Shown: positions 13,728 through 21,996, counted from the first letter of the stretch. The stretch: 24,185 nt of DNA from Saonia sp964398035 (GCA_964398035.1 CAYNLI010000032.1:1-24185); one strand, 5' to 3'. The notes: generated from the letters alone by a model not told the origin. Program-made: numbers and translations.

Positions 13728-14996
13728 ATGGCTCATTACAAACTCATAGGCCCGTTTACACAAATTATCCCCATGACAGGTATTGCAATCAAGGGTGCTA
13801 TATCTGATAATGCTTTGACCATTATCAAGAAGGGCGGAATCCTAATTAAAAACGGGCAAATACACACCATAGGCAATTTTATCGATTTATTGACAAAAGC
13901 AAAATCATTGAACGCGGAAATCATAAAAATTGAAGGGGAACACGTTTGTCTTCCAGGACTTATTGATAGCCATACCCATATCTGTTTTGGAGGATCAAGG
14001 GCCAATGACTATGCCATGCGAAATGCAGGGAAAACCTATTTGGAAATTGCAAAGGCAGGTGGAGGCATATGGGACACGGTAACCCAAACAAGAATGCTCA
14101 GCGAAAAAGAGCTGGCCAAAGGAATTATAACAAGAGCAAATAGGCATCTTAAAAATGGCATTACCACCATTGAGGTAAAAAGCGGTTATGGACTTTCTAT
14201 AACAGAAGAATTAAAAATGCTGCATGCCATTAAAAAGGCAAATGGGGAGCTTTCTGTTGATTTAGTGTCAACATGTTTGGCCGCACACATGGTTCCCAAA
14301 GATTATAGCGGCACGTCACAAGAATATTTAGAAGAAATAAGTACGGTTCTTTTCCCAAAACTATTAGAAGAAAAACTGACCAACCGTATTGATGCCTTTA
14401 TTGAAGAAGGTGCTTTCTCAAAAGAAGTCATAGCGCCTTACTTTACCAAAGCAAAAGAAATGGGATTTGATATTACGGTACATGCCGACCAATTTTCCAC
14501 TAGTGGAAGTGAAGTGGCAGTACAATTTGATGCAGTAAGTGCCGACCATTTGGAAGCAAGTACCCACAAAGAAATAACGCTATTGGCCAATAGCAATGTA
14601 ATCGCCACTGCCCTGCCCGGGGCATCCATAGGTCTGGGTTGCAAATACAGCCCGGCCCGTAAAATTTTAGATGCTGGCGGTGCTCTGTCCATTGCAAGTG
14701 ATTGGAATCCTGGCTCCGCACCAATGGGAGATTTATTGACCCAAGCGGCACTACTCGGAGTTTTTGAAAAACTCACCAACGCAGAAGTATTGGCAGGTAT
14801 TACTTTTAGAGCAGCAGCAGCCTTAAAATTAAAAGATCGCGGAAAATTACAAGAAGGGTGTTTAGCAGATTTTATTGCTTTCCCCACCTGTGATTACAAA
14901 GAAATTTTATATCAACAAGGAACCTTAAAACCAACTAAAATTTGGAAAAAAGGAGTCTTGGTCGTTGAACAAAAGCTAAATCAACATGGATTTTAA
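13728..14996 (+). CDS. hutI: Imidazolonepropionase
   Basis: 422 residues from the ATG at 13728; an upstream TTG at 13713 is in frame but overlaps hutH and is less likely. This amidohydrolase opens the ring of 4-imidazolone-5-propionate to give N-formimidoyl-L-glutamate. Metal ligands are visible: His82 and His84 in IDSHTHICFGGSR, His252 in VHADQFSTSG, and Asp325 in SDWNPGSAPMGDL. GLSITEELKML and LEASTHKEITLLA also match. It overlaps hutU by 11 bp at its end. Order here is H-I-U-G, so the pathway's third enzyme is encoded second. Confidence 0.96.
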   Translation: MAHYKLIGPFTQIIPMTGIAIKGAISDNALTIIKKGGILIKNGQIHTIGNFIDLLTKAKSLNAEIIKIEGEHVCLPGLIDSHTHICFGGSRANDYAMRNAGKTYLEIAKAGGGIWDTVTQTRMLSEKELAKGIITRANRHLKNGITTIEVKSGYGLSITEELKMLHAIKKANGELSVDLVSTCLAAHMVPKDYSGTSQEYLEEISTVLFPKLLEEKLTNRIDAFIEEGAFSKEVIAPYFTKAKEMGFDITVHADQFSTSGSEVAVQFDAVSADHLEASTHKEITLLANSNVIATALPGASIGLGCKYSPARKILDAGGALSIASDWNPGSAPMGDLLTQAALLGVFEKLTNAEVLAGITFRAAAALKLKDRGKLQEGCLADFIAFPTCDYKEILYQQGTLKPTKIWKKGVLVVEQKLNQHGF

Positions 14997-16989
14997 ATCT
15001 CACATATTACAAGGAATACCACATAAATTACCTGCAAAAAAAGCATATCCTGCAAACGCCAACAGGGCTCCAAAACGAAAAGAAATTCTTTCATTGGATG
15101 AAAAAAAATTGGCCATTAGGAATGCACTGCGTTATTTCCCAAAAGCATGGCACCCAGAATTATCCGAAGAGTTTGCATCAGAATTAAATGATTATGGTCG
15201 TATTTATATGCACCGTTTCAAACCAGATTACAAACTCTATGCAAGACCCATATCGGAATATCCAGCAAAAATAGTCCAGGCGGCCAGTATTATGTTGATG
15301 ATACAGAACAACCTAGACCCCTTAGTGGCACAACATCCAGAAGAACTGATTACCTATGGTGGTAACGGTACCGTTTTTCAAAATTGGGCACAGTACCTGC
15401 TCACTATGAAATATTTGGCCATTATGACAGATGAACAAACCCTGCATATCTATTCTGGTCATCCAATGGGCTTGTTTCCATCATCCAAAGAAGCACCTAG
15501 AGTAGTGGTCACTAACGGGATGATGATTCCCAACTATTCCAAACCAGACGATTTGGAAAAATATAATGCATTAGGAGTTACCCAATATGGGCAAATGACC
15601 GCAGGTTCCTATATGTATATTGGACCGCAAGGAATTGTACATGGAACTACAATTACAGTAATGAACGGGTTTCGAAAAAAACTAAAAAAAGGAGAAGCAA
15701 CAGCGGGTAAAGTGTTCTTAACATCTGGTTTGGGAGGCATGAGCGGCGCACAGCCTAAAGCCGGAAACATAGCTGGTTGCATTACCATTTGTGCGGAAAT
15801 AAACCCAAGTGCTGCTACCAAAAGACATGAACAAGGATGGGTAGACGTTTTGGTCAATTCTTTAGATGACCTAGTGGAACGCACCAAAGAAGCACAAGAA
15901 AAAAAGAAAGTGATTTCCATTGCTTATATAGGGAATATAGTGGATGTTTGGGAACGCTTTAATACTGACGGCATCTTCATCCATTTAGGTTCTGATCAGA
16001 CTTCATTGCACAACCCTTGGGCAGGTGGATACTATCCCGTAGGATTGACTTTTGAAGAATCCAATAAAATGATGGTGGAAAATCCCACTTCATTCAAAGA
16101 TAAAGTACAGGAAAGTCTAAGGAGACATGTAACCGCAATCGACAAGCACACAGAAAAAGGAACCTATTTTTTTGATTATGGAAATGCCTTTTTATTGGAG
16201 GCTTCCCGTGCAGGTGCAGATATAATGGCTGATAATAAAATTGATTTTAAATATCCTTCTTATGTGCAGGACATTTTAGGTCCTATGTGTTTTGATTATG
16301 GCTTTGGTCCTTTCCGATGGGTATGCACCTCTGGAAAACCAGAAGATTTACAAAAAACAGACCAAATAGCATTAGAAACAATGCAAGAGATTGTGGTAAC
16401 CGCTCCTGAGGAAATTCAACAACAGATGAACGATAACATCCGTTGGATTAGAGAGGCAGAACAGAACAAATTAGTGGTGGGTTCACAAGCAAGAATACTA
16501 TATGCTGATGCAGAAGGGCGAGCCAAAATAGCAGAAGCCTTTAATAAAGCAGTGAAAAATGATGAAATATCTGCACCCATAGTATTGGGAAGGGATCACC
16601 ATGACGTAAGCGGTACAGATTCCCCTTATCGTGAGACCAGTAATATTTATGACGGCAGTAAATTTACTGCGGACATGGCCATACACAATGTTATTGGTGA
16701 TAGTTTTAGAGGTGCTACTTGGGTCTCTATTCACAATGGTGGCGGTGTAGGCTGGGGAGAGGTAATCAACGGTGGCTTTGGAATGGTATTGGACGGTTCT
16801 GATGAAGCTTCCAAACGATTAAAAAATATGTTGTTCTACGATGTGAACAATGGAATTTCTAGAAGAAGCTGGGCCAGAAACAAAGAAGCATTGTTTGCCA
16901 TAAAAAGAGAAATGGAACGCACACCAGAATTAAAAGTGACATTGCCCAACTTAGTAGAGGACAAACTCTTGGATAAACTTTTTAATTAA
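14986..16989 (+). CDS. hutU: Urocanate hydratase, long form
   Basis: 667 residues, about 110 longer than the classical ~557-residue enzyme and matching the long form I know from Bacteroidota. It hydrates urocanate to imidazolonepropionate using tightly bound NAD+. Conserved segments: YGGNGTVFQNWAQY (124-137), TSGLGGMSGAQPKA (247-260), SYVQDILGPMCFDYGFGPFR (425-444), GRDHHDVSGTDSPYRET (535-551) and SIHNGGGVGWGEVINGG (581-597). At the place of the classical active-site signature R-I-C-W the sequence is QARILYADAEG (501-511), with no cysteine. The N-terminal ~75 residues and inserts account for the extra length. Its start overlaps the end of hutI. Confidence 0.94.
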   Translation: MDFKSHILQGIPHKLPAKKAYPANANRAPKRKEILSLDEKKLAIRNALRYFPKAWHPELSEEFASELNDYGRIYMHRFKPDYKLYARPISEYPAKIVQAASIMLMIQNNLDPLVAQHPEELITYGGNGTVFQNWAQYLLTMKYLAIMTDEQTLHIYSGHPMGLFPSSKEAPRVVVTNGMMIPNYSKPDDLEKYNALGVTQYGQMTAGSYMYIGPQGIVHGTTITVMNGFRKKLKKGEATAGKVFLTSGLGGMSGAQPKAGNIAGCITICAEINPSAATKRHEQGWVDVLVNSLDDLVERTKEAQEKKKVISIAYIGNIVDVWERFNTDGIFIHLGSDQTSLHNPWAGGYYPVGLTFEESNKMMVENPTSFKDKVQESLRRHVTAIDKHTEKGTYFFDYGNAFLLEASRAGADIMADNKIDFKYPSYVQDILGPMCFDYGFGPFRWVCTSGKPEDLQKTDQIALETMQEIVVTAPEEIQQQMNDNIRWIREAEQNKLVVGSQARILYADAEGRAKIAEAFNKAVKNDEISAPIVLGRDHHDVSGTDSPYRETSNIYDGSKFTADMAIHNVIGDSFRGATWVSIHNGGGVGWGEVINGGFGMVLDGSDEASKRLKNMLFYDVNNGISRRSWARNKEALFAIKREMERTPELKVTLPNLVEDKLLDKLFN

Positions 16990-16993
16990 GGAT

Positions 16994-17962
16994 ATGAACG
17001 GATATAAAAAAACAGAGGACACTATTTGGGTTGGACGAAAATCTAACCAAAATCTTTATATGCATGAAAAAGTAACTTGCATTGATTTAAAAAATGAAGA
17101 GCTCAAAGTAGATTTCTCAAAAAAGATTGCTGTTTTGGGGTATGCCTGTGACGAAGGAGTTAAAAGAAACCACGGAAGAACAGGCGCCGTAAAAGGGCCT
17201 GACAATGTTAGGAAAATGTTAGGGAAGCTTCCTAATCATCTCTCTGACAATACAATCTTTTTAGATAGCGGCACAATAGAATGCTTAAATGGTGCTATGG
17301 AGAATACACAAGCCCAATTGATAGAAACTGTCGCCCAACTATTACAAAAAAATATCTTTCCCATTGTTTTGGGCGGGGGCCATGATATGGCCTATGGTCA
17401 TTATAATGGTATAAAAAAATACCTTAACTCAAAAGAAGAAAACAAAAGCATAGGAATCATCAATTTTGATGCTCATTTTGATTTGCGTTCCAATGAAGAT
17501 GGAAACAACTCTGGTACGCCATTTTATCAAATATCCCAAGATTGTAAAGAGGCAGATTCACATTTTAATTATTTGTGTCTTGGCATTAGAGAAGATGCAA
17601 ATACATCAGTTTTATTTGATACAGCAAAAAAATTTGGTGTTTCCTATATAGAAAGGGGGCGTTTTAACACGCATTACCTTTCTAGCATTGCCAAAGAAAT
17701 ACGTGACTTTATAACCAGTGTGGACTACATTTATGTCACCATAGATTTAGATGGGTTTTCATCTGCCTATGCCCCTGGTGTCAGTGCAGCTTCACCTATG
17801 GGTTTTGCGCCAGATATTGTACTGGAAAGCCTAAAACTCATCATCGATTCCAAAAAAATAATAAGTTTGGATATTGCTGAAATGAATCCTTCTTACGATA
17901 TAGACAATCAAACTGCTAAATTAGCTGCTTCATTGGTGCATTTTGTAATGCACAAACTATAA
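16994..17962 (+). CDS. hutG: Formimidoylglutamase (arginase family)
   Basis: 322 residues. It hydrolyses N-formimidoyl-glutamate to glutamate and formamide, the last step of this Hut route. The binuclear manganese ligands of the ureohydrolase fold are all present: His130 in GGGHDMAYGH, Asp159-His161-Asp163 in NFDAHFDLRS, and Asp251-Asp253 in TIDLDGFSSA. VSAASPMGF and LDIAEMNPSYD close the family pattern. The HGRTGAVKGPDNVR N-terminal loop is as in HutG rather than arginase or agmatinase. AAGGAT precedes the ATG closely, and the gene starts 4 bp after the hutU stop. No transporter or HutF/HutD gene follows. Confidence 0.94.
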   Translation: MNGYKKTEDTIWVGRKSNQNLYMHEKVTCIDLKNEELKVDFSKKIAVLGYACDEGVKRNHGRTGAVKGPDNVRKMLGKLPNHLSDNTIFLDSGTIECLNGAMENTQAQLIETVAQLLQKNIFPIVLGGGHDMAYGHYNGIKKYLNSKEENKSIGIINFDAHFDLRSNEDGNNSGTPFYQISQDCKEADSHFNYLCLGIREDANTSVLFDTAKKFGVSYIERGRFNTHYLSSIAKEIRDFITSVDYIYVTIDLDGFSSAYAPGVSAASPMGFAPDIVLESLKLIIDSKKIISLDIAEMNPSYDIDNQTAKLAASLVHFVMHKL

Positions 17963-17976
17963 CCATTCCCTTTAAC

Positions 17977-18039
17977 AAAAAAAGCCTTCCATTATGGAAA
18001 GCCTTTCATTGGTTAGATTTACAATTACATTGTAATCTA
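17977..18039 (+). terminator. Two hairpins after hutG; likely transcript end
   Basis: The first hairpin (17982-18002) pairs GC.TTCCAT with ATGGAA.GC around one mismatch, is preceded by seven A residues and is followed by CTTTCATT, so it is weak on the plus strand. The second (18014-18039) is an 11-bp AT-rich stem, TAGATT/AATCTA plus ACAAT/ATTGT, with one bulged T and a 3-nt loop. It has no T-run, so it may be an operator or an mRNA 3' structure. The rest of the 301-bp gap up to 18264 shows no gene on either strand. Confidence 0.45.
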
Positions 18040-18264
18040 TAACCTTTGTCCCAATATAAAATTGGAACACAACACAACACTGCAAATATAGTAAAGGTTT
18101 TTAACTTGAATACGTGATTTTCAATTATTAAAACCCAAAAAAACAGATTATCAGTGTTACCACACTTAGTTTATCGGCACTTATAAGACATTAATCGTAA
18201 AATCAATTTTTTAACAGTTCTTGATTAAAAATAAAAACATTTTTGTAAGTTATAAACCCCAATT

Positions 18265-19461
18265 TTGAAAATCAAAAGCCTCTTATCTATAATCTTACTT
18301 TTATCACTTCTCTCTTGTGATAAAACAGAAATGGATATTCTTGAGGTTTCTGAACAAATTGATGATATTGTTTCAACTATTGTTCCTGAGGAAACAATGG
18401 AAGAGGAGGAAGAAATAGATGAAGTCTACAATTGGATTTCACAAATGCAGTTATCCAATGGTTTATTGGAAAGTTCTGAGAACAGTAATTTTATTTCTTT
18501 ATATGATAATGCTTTAGCCTCATTAGTATTTATTTCAAAGGGGGAACTTGAGAGAGCTGAGAAGATTTTTGATTTTTTTAATTCTAAAATTGATTCTGAA
18601 CTTTTAAATAGTACCGGTGGATTTTACCAATCTAGAAATGCAAATGGAGAAAATGGTGGACGTACTTGGATGGGAGACAATGCTTGGTTACTTATTGCAC
18701 TAAACAATTATCATGCTTCTACCCAAAGCCAAAAATATCAATACTTGGCACAAGAATTGGAAAATTGGATTCGCACTTTACAAGATACTGATGGTGGTCT
18801 TTGGGGCGGATACAATGAAAATGGAACTCAAATCCATAAGATAACAGAAGGCATCATTACCGCTTTTAATGCTGTAGAAGGATATGATGATTTTCACAAA
18901 AATATTTTAAAATTCTTGGAAGAAAAACGTTGGGATTCTAACGAAAAACTTATTGTTGCATGGCCAGAAAATCCTGATTATAATTTTGCCATGGACTTAC
19001 ATCCTTTAGCTTATGGTATTTTTGATGATTTTCCCGTCAATTCCCTTCTTAAAACAGACAGATATTTAAATACCCAGATAGCCACAGTTACAGGAAAAGA
19101 AGTAACTGGTTATTGCTTTGATGAAGACAAGGATGTTATCTGGTTAGAAGGATCAGCCCAAATGAGTATTGCATTTCAAAAAGGCAATATGAACAGTGAA
19201 GCCAATAAAACTATCCTTGAACTAGAGAAAACATTCATTAAAAGTACTTCTTTAGATAATGCCAAAGGCATCCCATATGCTGCAAATTATGGCACAAGCT
19301 ACGGTGCGTCATTATTGTGGGACCATGTAGATATTACTCCCGCTGTTTCATCTACAGCTTGGTATTTGTTTGCCAAAGCCAACTTTAACCCTTTAGATTT
19401 GGAAAAAAACAAGAGTATTTCCCCCAAAGATAAATTTTGGCTTCAATCAATCAGTAATTAG
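18265..19461 (+). CDS. Lipoprotein with a predicted (alpha/alpha) barrel, glycoside-hydrolase-like
   Basis: 398 residues from a TTG start, chosen because it gives a complete lipoprotein signal: KIKSLLSIILLLSLLSC with Cys18. An acidic linker follows (EETMEEEEEID at ~43-53). The rest has regularly spaced helix hairpins with aromatic and glycine-rich turns: GGRTWMGDNAWLLIALNNYH, LQDTDGGLWGGYNENG, TEGIITAFNAV, VIWLEGSAQMSIAFQ, and AVSSTAWYLFAKANFNPL at the end. This resembles six-hairpin glycosidases and related terpenoid-cyclase-like barrels, but I cannot assign a CAZy family. It is probably on the cell surface. Its stop overlaps the stop of the uxaB remnant on the other strand, and that lost hexuronate locus is its only metabolic clue. 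Confidence 0.72.
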   Translation: MKIKSLLSIILLLSLLSCDKTEMDILEVSEQIDDIVSTIVPEETMEEEEEIDEVYNWISQMQLSNGLLESSENSNFISLYDNALASLVFISKGELERAEKIFDFFNSKIDSELLNSTGGFYQSRNANGENGGRTWMGDNAWLLIALNNYHASTQSQKYQYLAQELENWIRTLQDTDGGLWGGYNENGTQIHKITEGIITAFNAVEGYDDFHKNILKFLEEKRWDSNEKLIVAWPENPDYNFAMDLHPLAYGIFDDFPVNSLLKTDRYLNTQIATVTGKEVTGYCFDEDKDVIWLEGSAQMSIAFQKGNMNSEANKTILELEKTFIKSTSLDNAKGIPYAANYGTSYGASLLWDHVDITPAVSSTAWYLFAKANFNPLDLEKNKSISPKDKFWLQSISN

Positions 19462-19772
19462 AATTCATCCAAAATCACATTCATCTCTTTAGAGATTATA
19501 TTCTGCATATTGAACGTTACCATATTTGCTAACTCCGGTATTTCACTTAGGTTTTCTTGCCATATGTTTTTGTTGGATAATATCTGGGTAATCATATCTG
19601 GCAACGTCCACCCGCCTGAATCATATTTTTGCCAAGCATCAGAGAAAACGACTAGAACTTCTGGGGCATCGTTTACAACTATTTTTCGTTCTTTATATTC
19701 CCCTTTATAAAAACAAATTAAAGCAGATACGATTTTCTTTGGAAGTTGACCTTCAGCAGCGGTGTATTCCTT
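19458..19772 (-). pseudogene. uxaB: uxaB (tagaturonate reductase) remnant: C-terminal 105 codons
   Basis: The minus strand from 19772 is an open frame to a TAA at 19458: KEYTAAEGQLPKKIVSALI, then CFYKGEYKERKIVVND, VFSDAWQKYDSGGWTLPDM, and ENLSEIPELANMVTFNMQNI. I recognise the C-terminal domain of altronate oxidoreductase (UxaB, mannitol dehydrogenase superfamily), which reduces tagaturonate to altronate in galacturonate catabolism. The N-terminal NAD-binding domain and most of the catalytic domain (about 370 residues) are missing. There is no start codon of its own, and the upstream sequence is the uxaA fragment in another frame. Confidence 0.75.
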
Positions 19773-19894
19773 TAATGGTTTCTTTTAAAACAATTTCATC
19801 ATCATTAATAAAAATTTTAGAACCCTTGTCCATTGCCGTAAGAGCAACAGCAACATTATCTTTAGAGTCTATTTTTAAGTATTTTTTTTGGCAT
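19771..19894 (-). pseudogene. uxaA: uxaA (altronate dehydratase) remnant: N-terminal SAF-domain fragment
   Basis: An ATG at 19894-19892 is followed by one extra C; in the next frame 40 codons read QKKYLKIDSKDNVAVALTAM and on to IVLKETIK. This is the start of UxaA-type altronate dehydratase (SAF domain, 'YLKI...DNVAVAL...KG'), which dehydrates altronate to 2-keto-3-deoxygluconate. As written, the ATG frame stops after 10 codons, so both a frameshift and a truncation (about 450 residues missing) are present. The fragment runs straight into the uxaB remnant, so a single deletion probably joined two adjacent genes. Confidence 0.75.
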
Positions 19895-20003
19895 TTTTGT
19901 TATTGATTTTCAATTTTGATGATAAAAACTACAATAATTGGTTACACAAAAGAACATAATTTGTTTTCCACAACTATTCTGAGCTATTTGGCAACAAAAA
20001 TGA

Positions 20004-20032
20004 TTGCTCTTTTATATAAGATATTAGTTTTA
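20004..20032 (+). promoter_or_regulatory. Probable promoter of the beta-barrel protein gene
   Basis: TTG at 20004-20006 and TAGTTTTA at 20025-20032 (7 of 8 to TAnnTTTG) are 18 bp apart, matching Bacteroidota -33/-7 spacing. The -7 ends 27 bp before the ATG at 20060. Upstream, 19895-20003 is AT-rich without a gene and would have held the old uxaA promoter. Confidence 0.5.
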
Positions 20033-20059
20033 CGTTAATAAAACATAAAGTCAATACAC

Positions 20060-20560
20060 ATGAAAAAAACAATATGCGCATTCTTTTTAACATTTTTAGG
20101 AATGGGACTACATGCACAGGGAGGGTTAAAAGTTGGTATACAGGCTGGTCTGCCTTTTGATGACTTTAATGACGAGGTAAGTGTTATGGTTGGTTTGGAT
20201 GTGGGATATATGTGGACACTTGGAGAGGTAATTGACCTAGGAGTGACCACTAGTTTTATTCATGGATTTCCAGAAACTTTTCATACAGATATTGTCCTTA
20301 CGGATTTACCCAATGTTCAATTTATTCCTGTTGCAGGAGCAGTGAGAATATGGACATCAAATTCTTTCTCATTGGGAATTGAAGCTGGCCAAGCATTTGG
20401 AATAAGCGAAGGTAACGAAGACGGGCTTTATTTAAGACCTTTGATAGGATACTTAATGGGTCCTAATACAGAGGTCAATTTTTCCTATACTTCCATAAAA
20501 TTAACAGACAAATCTTGGACAACGGTCAACTTTGGTATTTTACACACTTTTAAGCTTTAA
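20060..20560 (+). CDS. Small outer-membrane beta-barrel protein
   Basis: 166 residues. A signal peptide (MKKTICAFFLTFLGMGLHAQ, cut after ~20) is followed by GGLKVGIQAGLPFDDFNDE, the usual first strand of Bacteroidota porin-family/OmpW-like 8-stranded barrels. Alternating-pattern strands follow (VMVGLDVGYMWTLG, IDLGVTTSFIHGF, FSLGIEAGQAFG, RPLIGYLMGPNTEVNFSYTS), and the chain ends in NFGILHTFKL, a terminal strand with an aromatic near the end, as needed for outer-membrane assembly. No substrate can be read from the sequence. It is monocistronic; the next gene is convergent, 59 bp away. Confidence 0.8.
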   Translation: MKKTICAFFLTFLGMGLHAQGGLKVGIQAGLPFDDFNDEVSVMVGLDVGYMWTLGEVIDLGVTTSFIHGFPETFHTDIVLTDLPNVQFIPVAGAVRIWTSNSFSLGIEAGQAFGISEGNEDGLYLRPLIGYLMGPNTEVNFSYTSIKLTDKSWTTVNFGILHTFKL

Positions 20561-20619
20561 ACAAGTGGCGATAATCACCTTTTTCCATTTTAGGAAACAA
20601 CTCTAACGGTTATTGCACT

Positions 20620-21099
20620 CTAATTGGAGCTAATCACCTTGCTCATTTCTGTCCCGATCTTCAATAGAATGTCTACTTCTTCTTCTGTAAAATCATAGGG
20701 AACGGGTTTAGCAATACCCAATGTACCATATAAAGTTTCATTCAGCATCATGGGAACAACAATAGAACCTTCAACTTTTGTTTCTTTTGCCGCTGGACGG
20801 GCCACACCAGAATCATCTGTCTGTAGATTACACATTTCCACTGGTTGATGGCGTTCTGCTGCAATTCCCGCCATTCCTTTTCCAATAGGGATTTCTGACA
20901 ATTTAGGAAGTAAAAAATCAGGAATATTACAATGGGCCTGTAACTTCAATAGCGATGTCTTTTCTTCAAGAAAATGAATGGTACCAGTTGTACAACCAAA
21001 TTGAGAGATAACTTCTGAAAGGACTTGTTGCCAATCAATGGTAGATTGACTTAGAGAAGTAGTGATTGCATTCAATAGTGATTTGTCTTTTTTACTCAT
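20620..21099 (-). CDS. GAF-domain protein
   Basis: 159 residues, essentially one GAF domain: DWQQVLSEVISQFGCTTGTI (strand and helix), FLEEKTSLLKLQAHCNIPDF, the PIGKGMAGIAAERHQPVEMC loop, and VEGSIVVPMMLNETLYGTLG as the core beta-strands. A final helix DFTEEEVDILLKIGTEMSKV follows. GAF domains bind small ligands such as cyclic nucleotides, haem or amino acids. No output domain is attached, so it may be a stand-alone sensor or an enzyme; the three-cysteine layout of free-methionine sulfoxide reductases is not evident. An upstream dyad GTTAAT-CA-ATTAAC (21184-21197) could be an operator or a chance AT-rich palindrome. Confidence 0.85.
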   Translation of the reverse strand: MSKKDKSLLNAITTSLSQSTIDWQQVLSEVISQFGCTTGTIHFLEEKTSLLKLQAHCNIPDFLLPKLSEIPIGKGMAGIAAERHQPVEMCNLQTDDSGVARPAAKETKVEGSIVVPMMLNETLYGTLGIAKPVPYDFTEEEVDILLKIGTEMSKVISSN

Positions 21100-21211
21100 G
21101 ATTATTGTTTTTTGAACTTTGATTTTTAACTAGAAATCATGCTCATCTATGAATTGGGCAAAACATGAATATTCCATTATAAAGTTAATCAATTAACGCT
21201 TAAAGTAAGTT
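21100..21211. other. Gene-free leader of the GAF gene
   Basis: AT-rich, no supported ORF on either strand. On the minus strand TAACTTTA is a 7-of-8 match to TAnnTTTG and may be the GAF promoter. The boundary with the IS fragment near 21211 is the breakpoint of the transposase tail. Confidence 0.4.
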
Positions 21212-21326
21212 AGAAAACACTCCTCTTTGGGGTATAAAACTATAGAAGAATTTGAAATCGAAATGTTTAATCAAAAAGTAGCTGCATGACTCTCAACTAA
21301 ATGTCCACTTTTTTGTTGCAAGTCCA
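21212..21326 (+). mobile_element. 3' end of an IS3-family element: transposase tail plus terminal inverted repeat
   Basis: Plus strand 21212-21289 reads RKHSSLGYKTIEEFEIEM, then FNQKVAA and TGA. This is the classic C-terminus of the IS3-family OrfB integrase (H-S-S-L-G-Y). Twelve bases after the stop, 21302-21326 carries the terminal repeat, which on the minus strand reads TGGACTTGCAACAAAAAAGT and then GGACA. The element's CA end is at 21326. Just upstream of 21212 the same frame has three stops within 18 bp, so the rest of the transposase is gone. This is a dead fragment. Confidence 0.8.
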
Positions 21327-21369
21327 GTTTAACTTTTAGTTGGAATTGACACAATTTATATTAAATGGT

Positions 21370-21387
21370 ATCGTTTATTTGAACTTT
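21370..21387 (-). repeat. Junction repeat, copy 5
   Basis: The minus strand reads AAAGTTCAAATAAACGAT, 16 of 18 to the consensus AAAGTCTAAATAAACGAT. It lies 22 bp after the stop of the DUF4468-like gene and 43 bp from the IS3 fragment's end. Confidence 0.8.
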
Positions 21388-21409
21388 GTATTTATTAGCT
21401 TAACTAATT

Positions 21410-21961
21410 TTACCAATCATCTTTTTTATAATCCTTATTCCCATTCACAGATTGAAAAATTTGTTCAGCAAATTCATTCAATATTTTATTTATTTCTTCC
21501 CTTGTTTGCCTGTACCCTGAGACTGGTTTTCCATTCTTTTTATAAAGGCCCATAATTACATTAGCACCAACTATATTTAAACTACTTTGGTTTTCCTTTA
21601 TACCGTCGATTTCAAGTATTTCTATGTCAATTCGTGCTTTATATGGTTTGATACGAATCTCCACATATAGGTTCAAACTCCATGTAGGTTTATTTTTAAA
21701 ATGAATAATTCCAACATTGTTTACCTTGAAGGTGATAAATTCATTATTGACATTACTGTTTGTGGCAAAACTTGCATTTTTAATGTTGTATTCTGTCCAG
21801 TCTTTAATAGACTTGTAAATTTCAGCTTCTGATTTGTTATCAAAATCTCTAACCAAAAAACCTTTTACTCCTTTCGGTATTATTTCTATTTTGTCAACTT
21901 GCTGTCCAAAAGTCAGAAAAGAGGTTAAAAAGATAATAATTTTAATAAATATTCTGCTCAT
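21410..21961 (-). CDS. Exported DUF4468-like protein (TBP-like fold)
   Basis: 183 residues. An N-terminal signal peptide (MSRIFIKIIIFLTSFLTFGQ, cut after ~19) is followed by a region like DUF4468: EAEIYKSIKDWTEYNIKNAS, then a beta-sheet with NEFITFKVNNVGIIHFKN and SLNLYVEIRIKPYKARIDIE, and a C-terminal helix EEINKILNEFAEQIFQSV. DUF4468 proteins are common small secreted Bacteroidota proteins of unknown role. The match is by pattern only. The gene is the last of four in the array, between repeat copies 4 and 5. Confidence 0.65.
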   Translation of the reverse strand: MSRIFIKIIIFLTSFLTFGQQVDKIEIIPKGVKGFLVRDFDNKSEAEIYKSIKDWTEYNIKNASFATNSNVNNEFITFKVNNVGIIHFKNKPTWSLNLYVEIRIKPYKARIDIEILEIDGIKENQSSLNIVGANVIMGLYKKNGKPVSGYRQTREEINKILNEFAEQIFQSVNGNKDYKKDDW

Positions 21962-21996
21962 ATTAGTTTTTTAAAAATGAATGACAACCATTGTGA

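Noticed and set aside
14438..14887. 149-codon minus-strand ORF within hutI
   Set aside because: Antisense to a well-supported hutI coding region with conserved metal ligands; a shadow frame.
19510..19710. 66-codon plus-strand ORF
   Set aside because: It lies wholly on the opposite strand of the uxaB remnant, which has a clear family match; it is a shadow.
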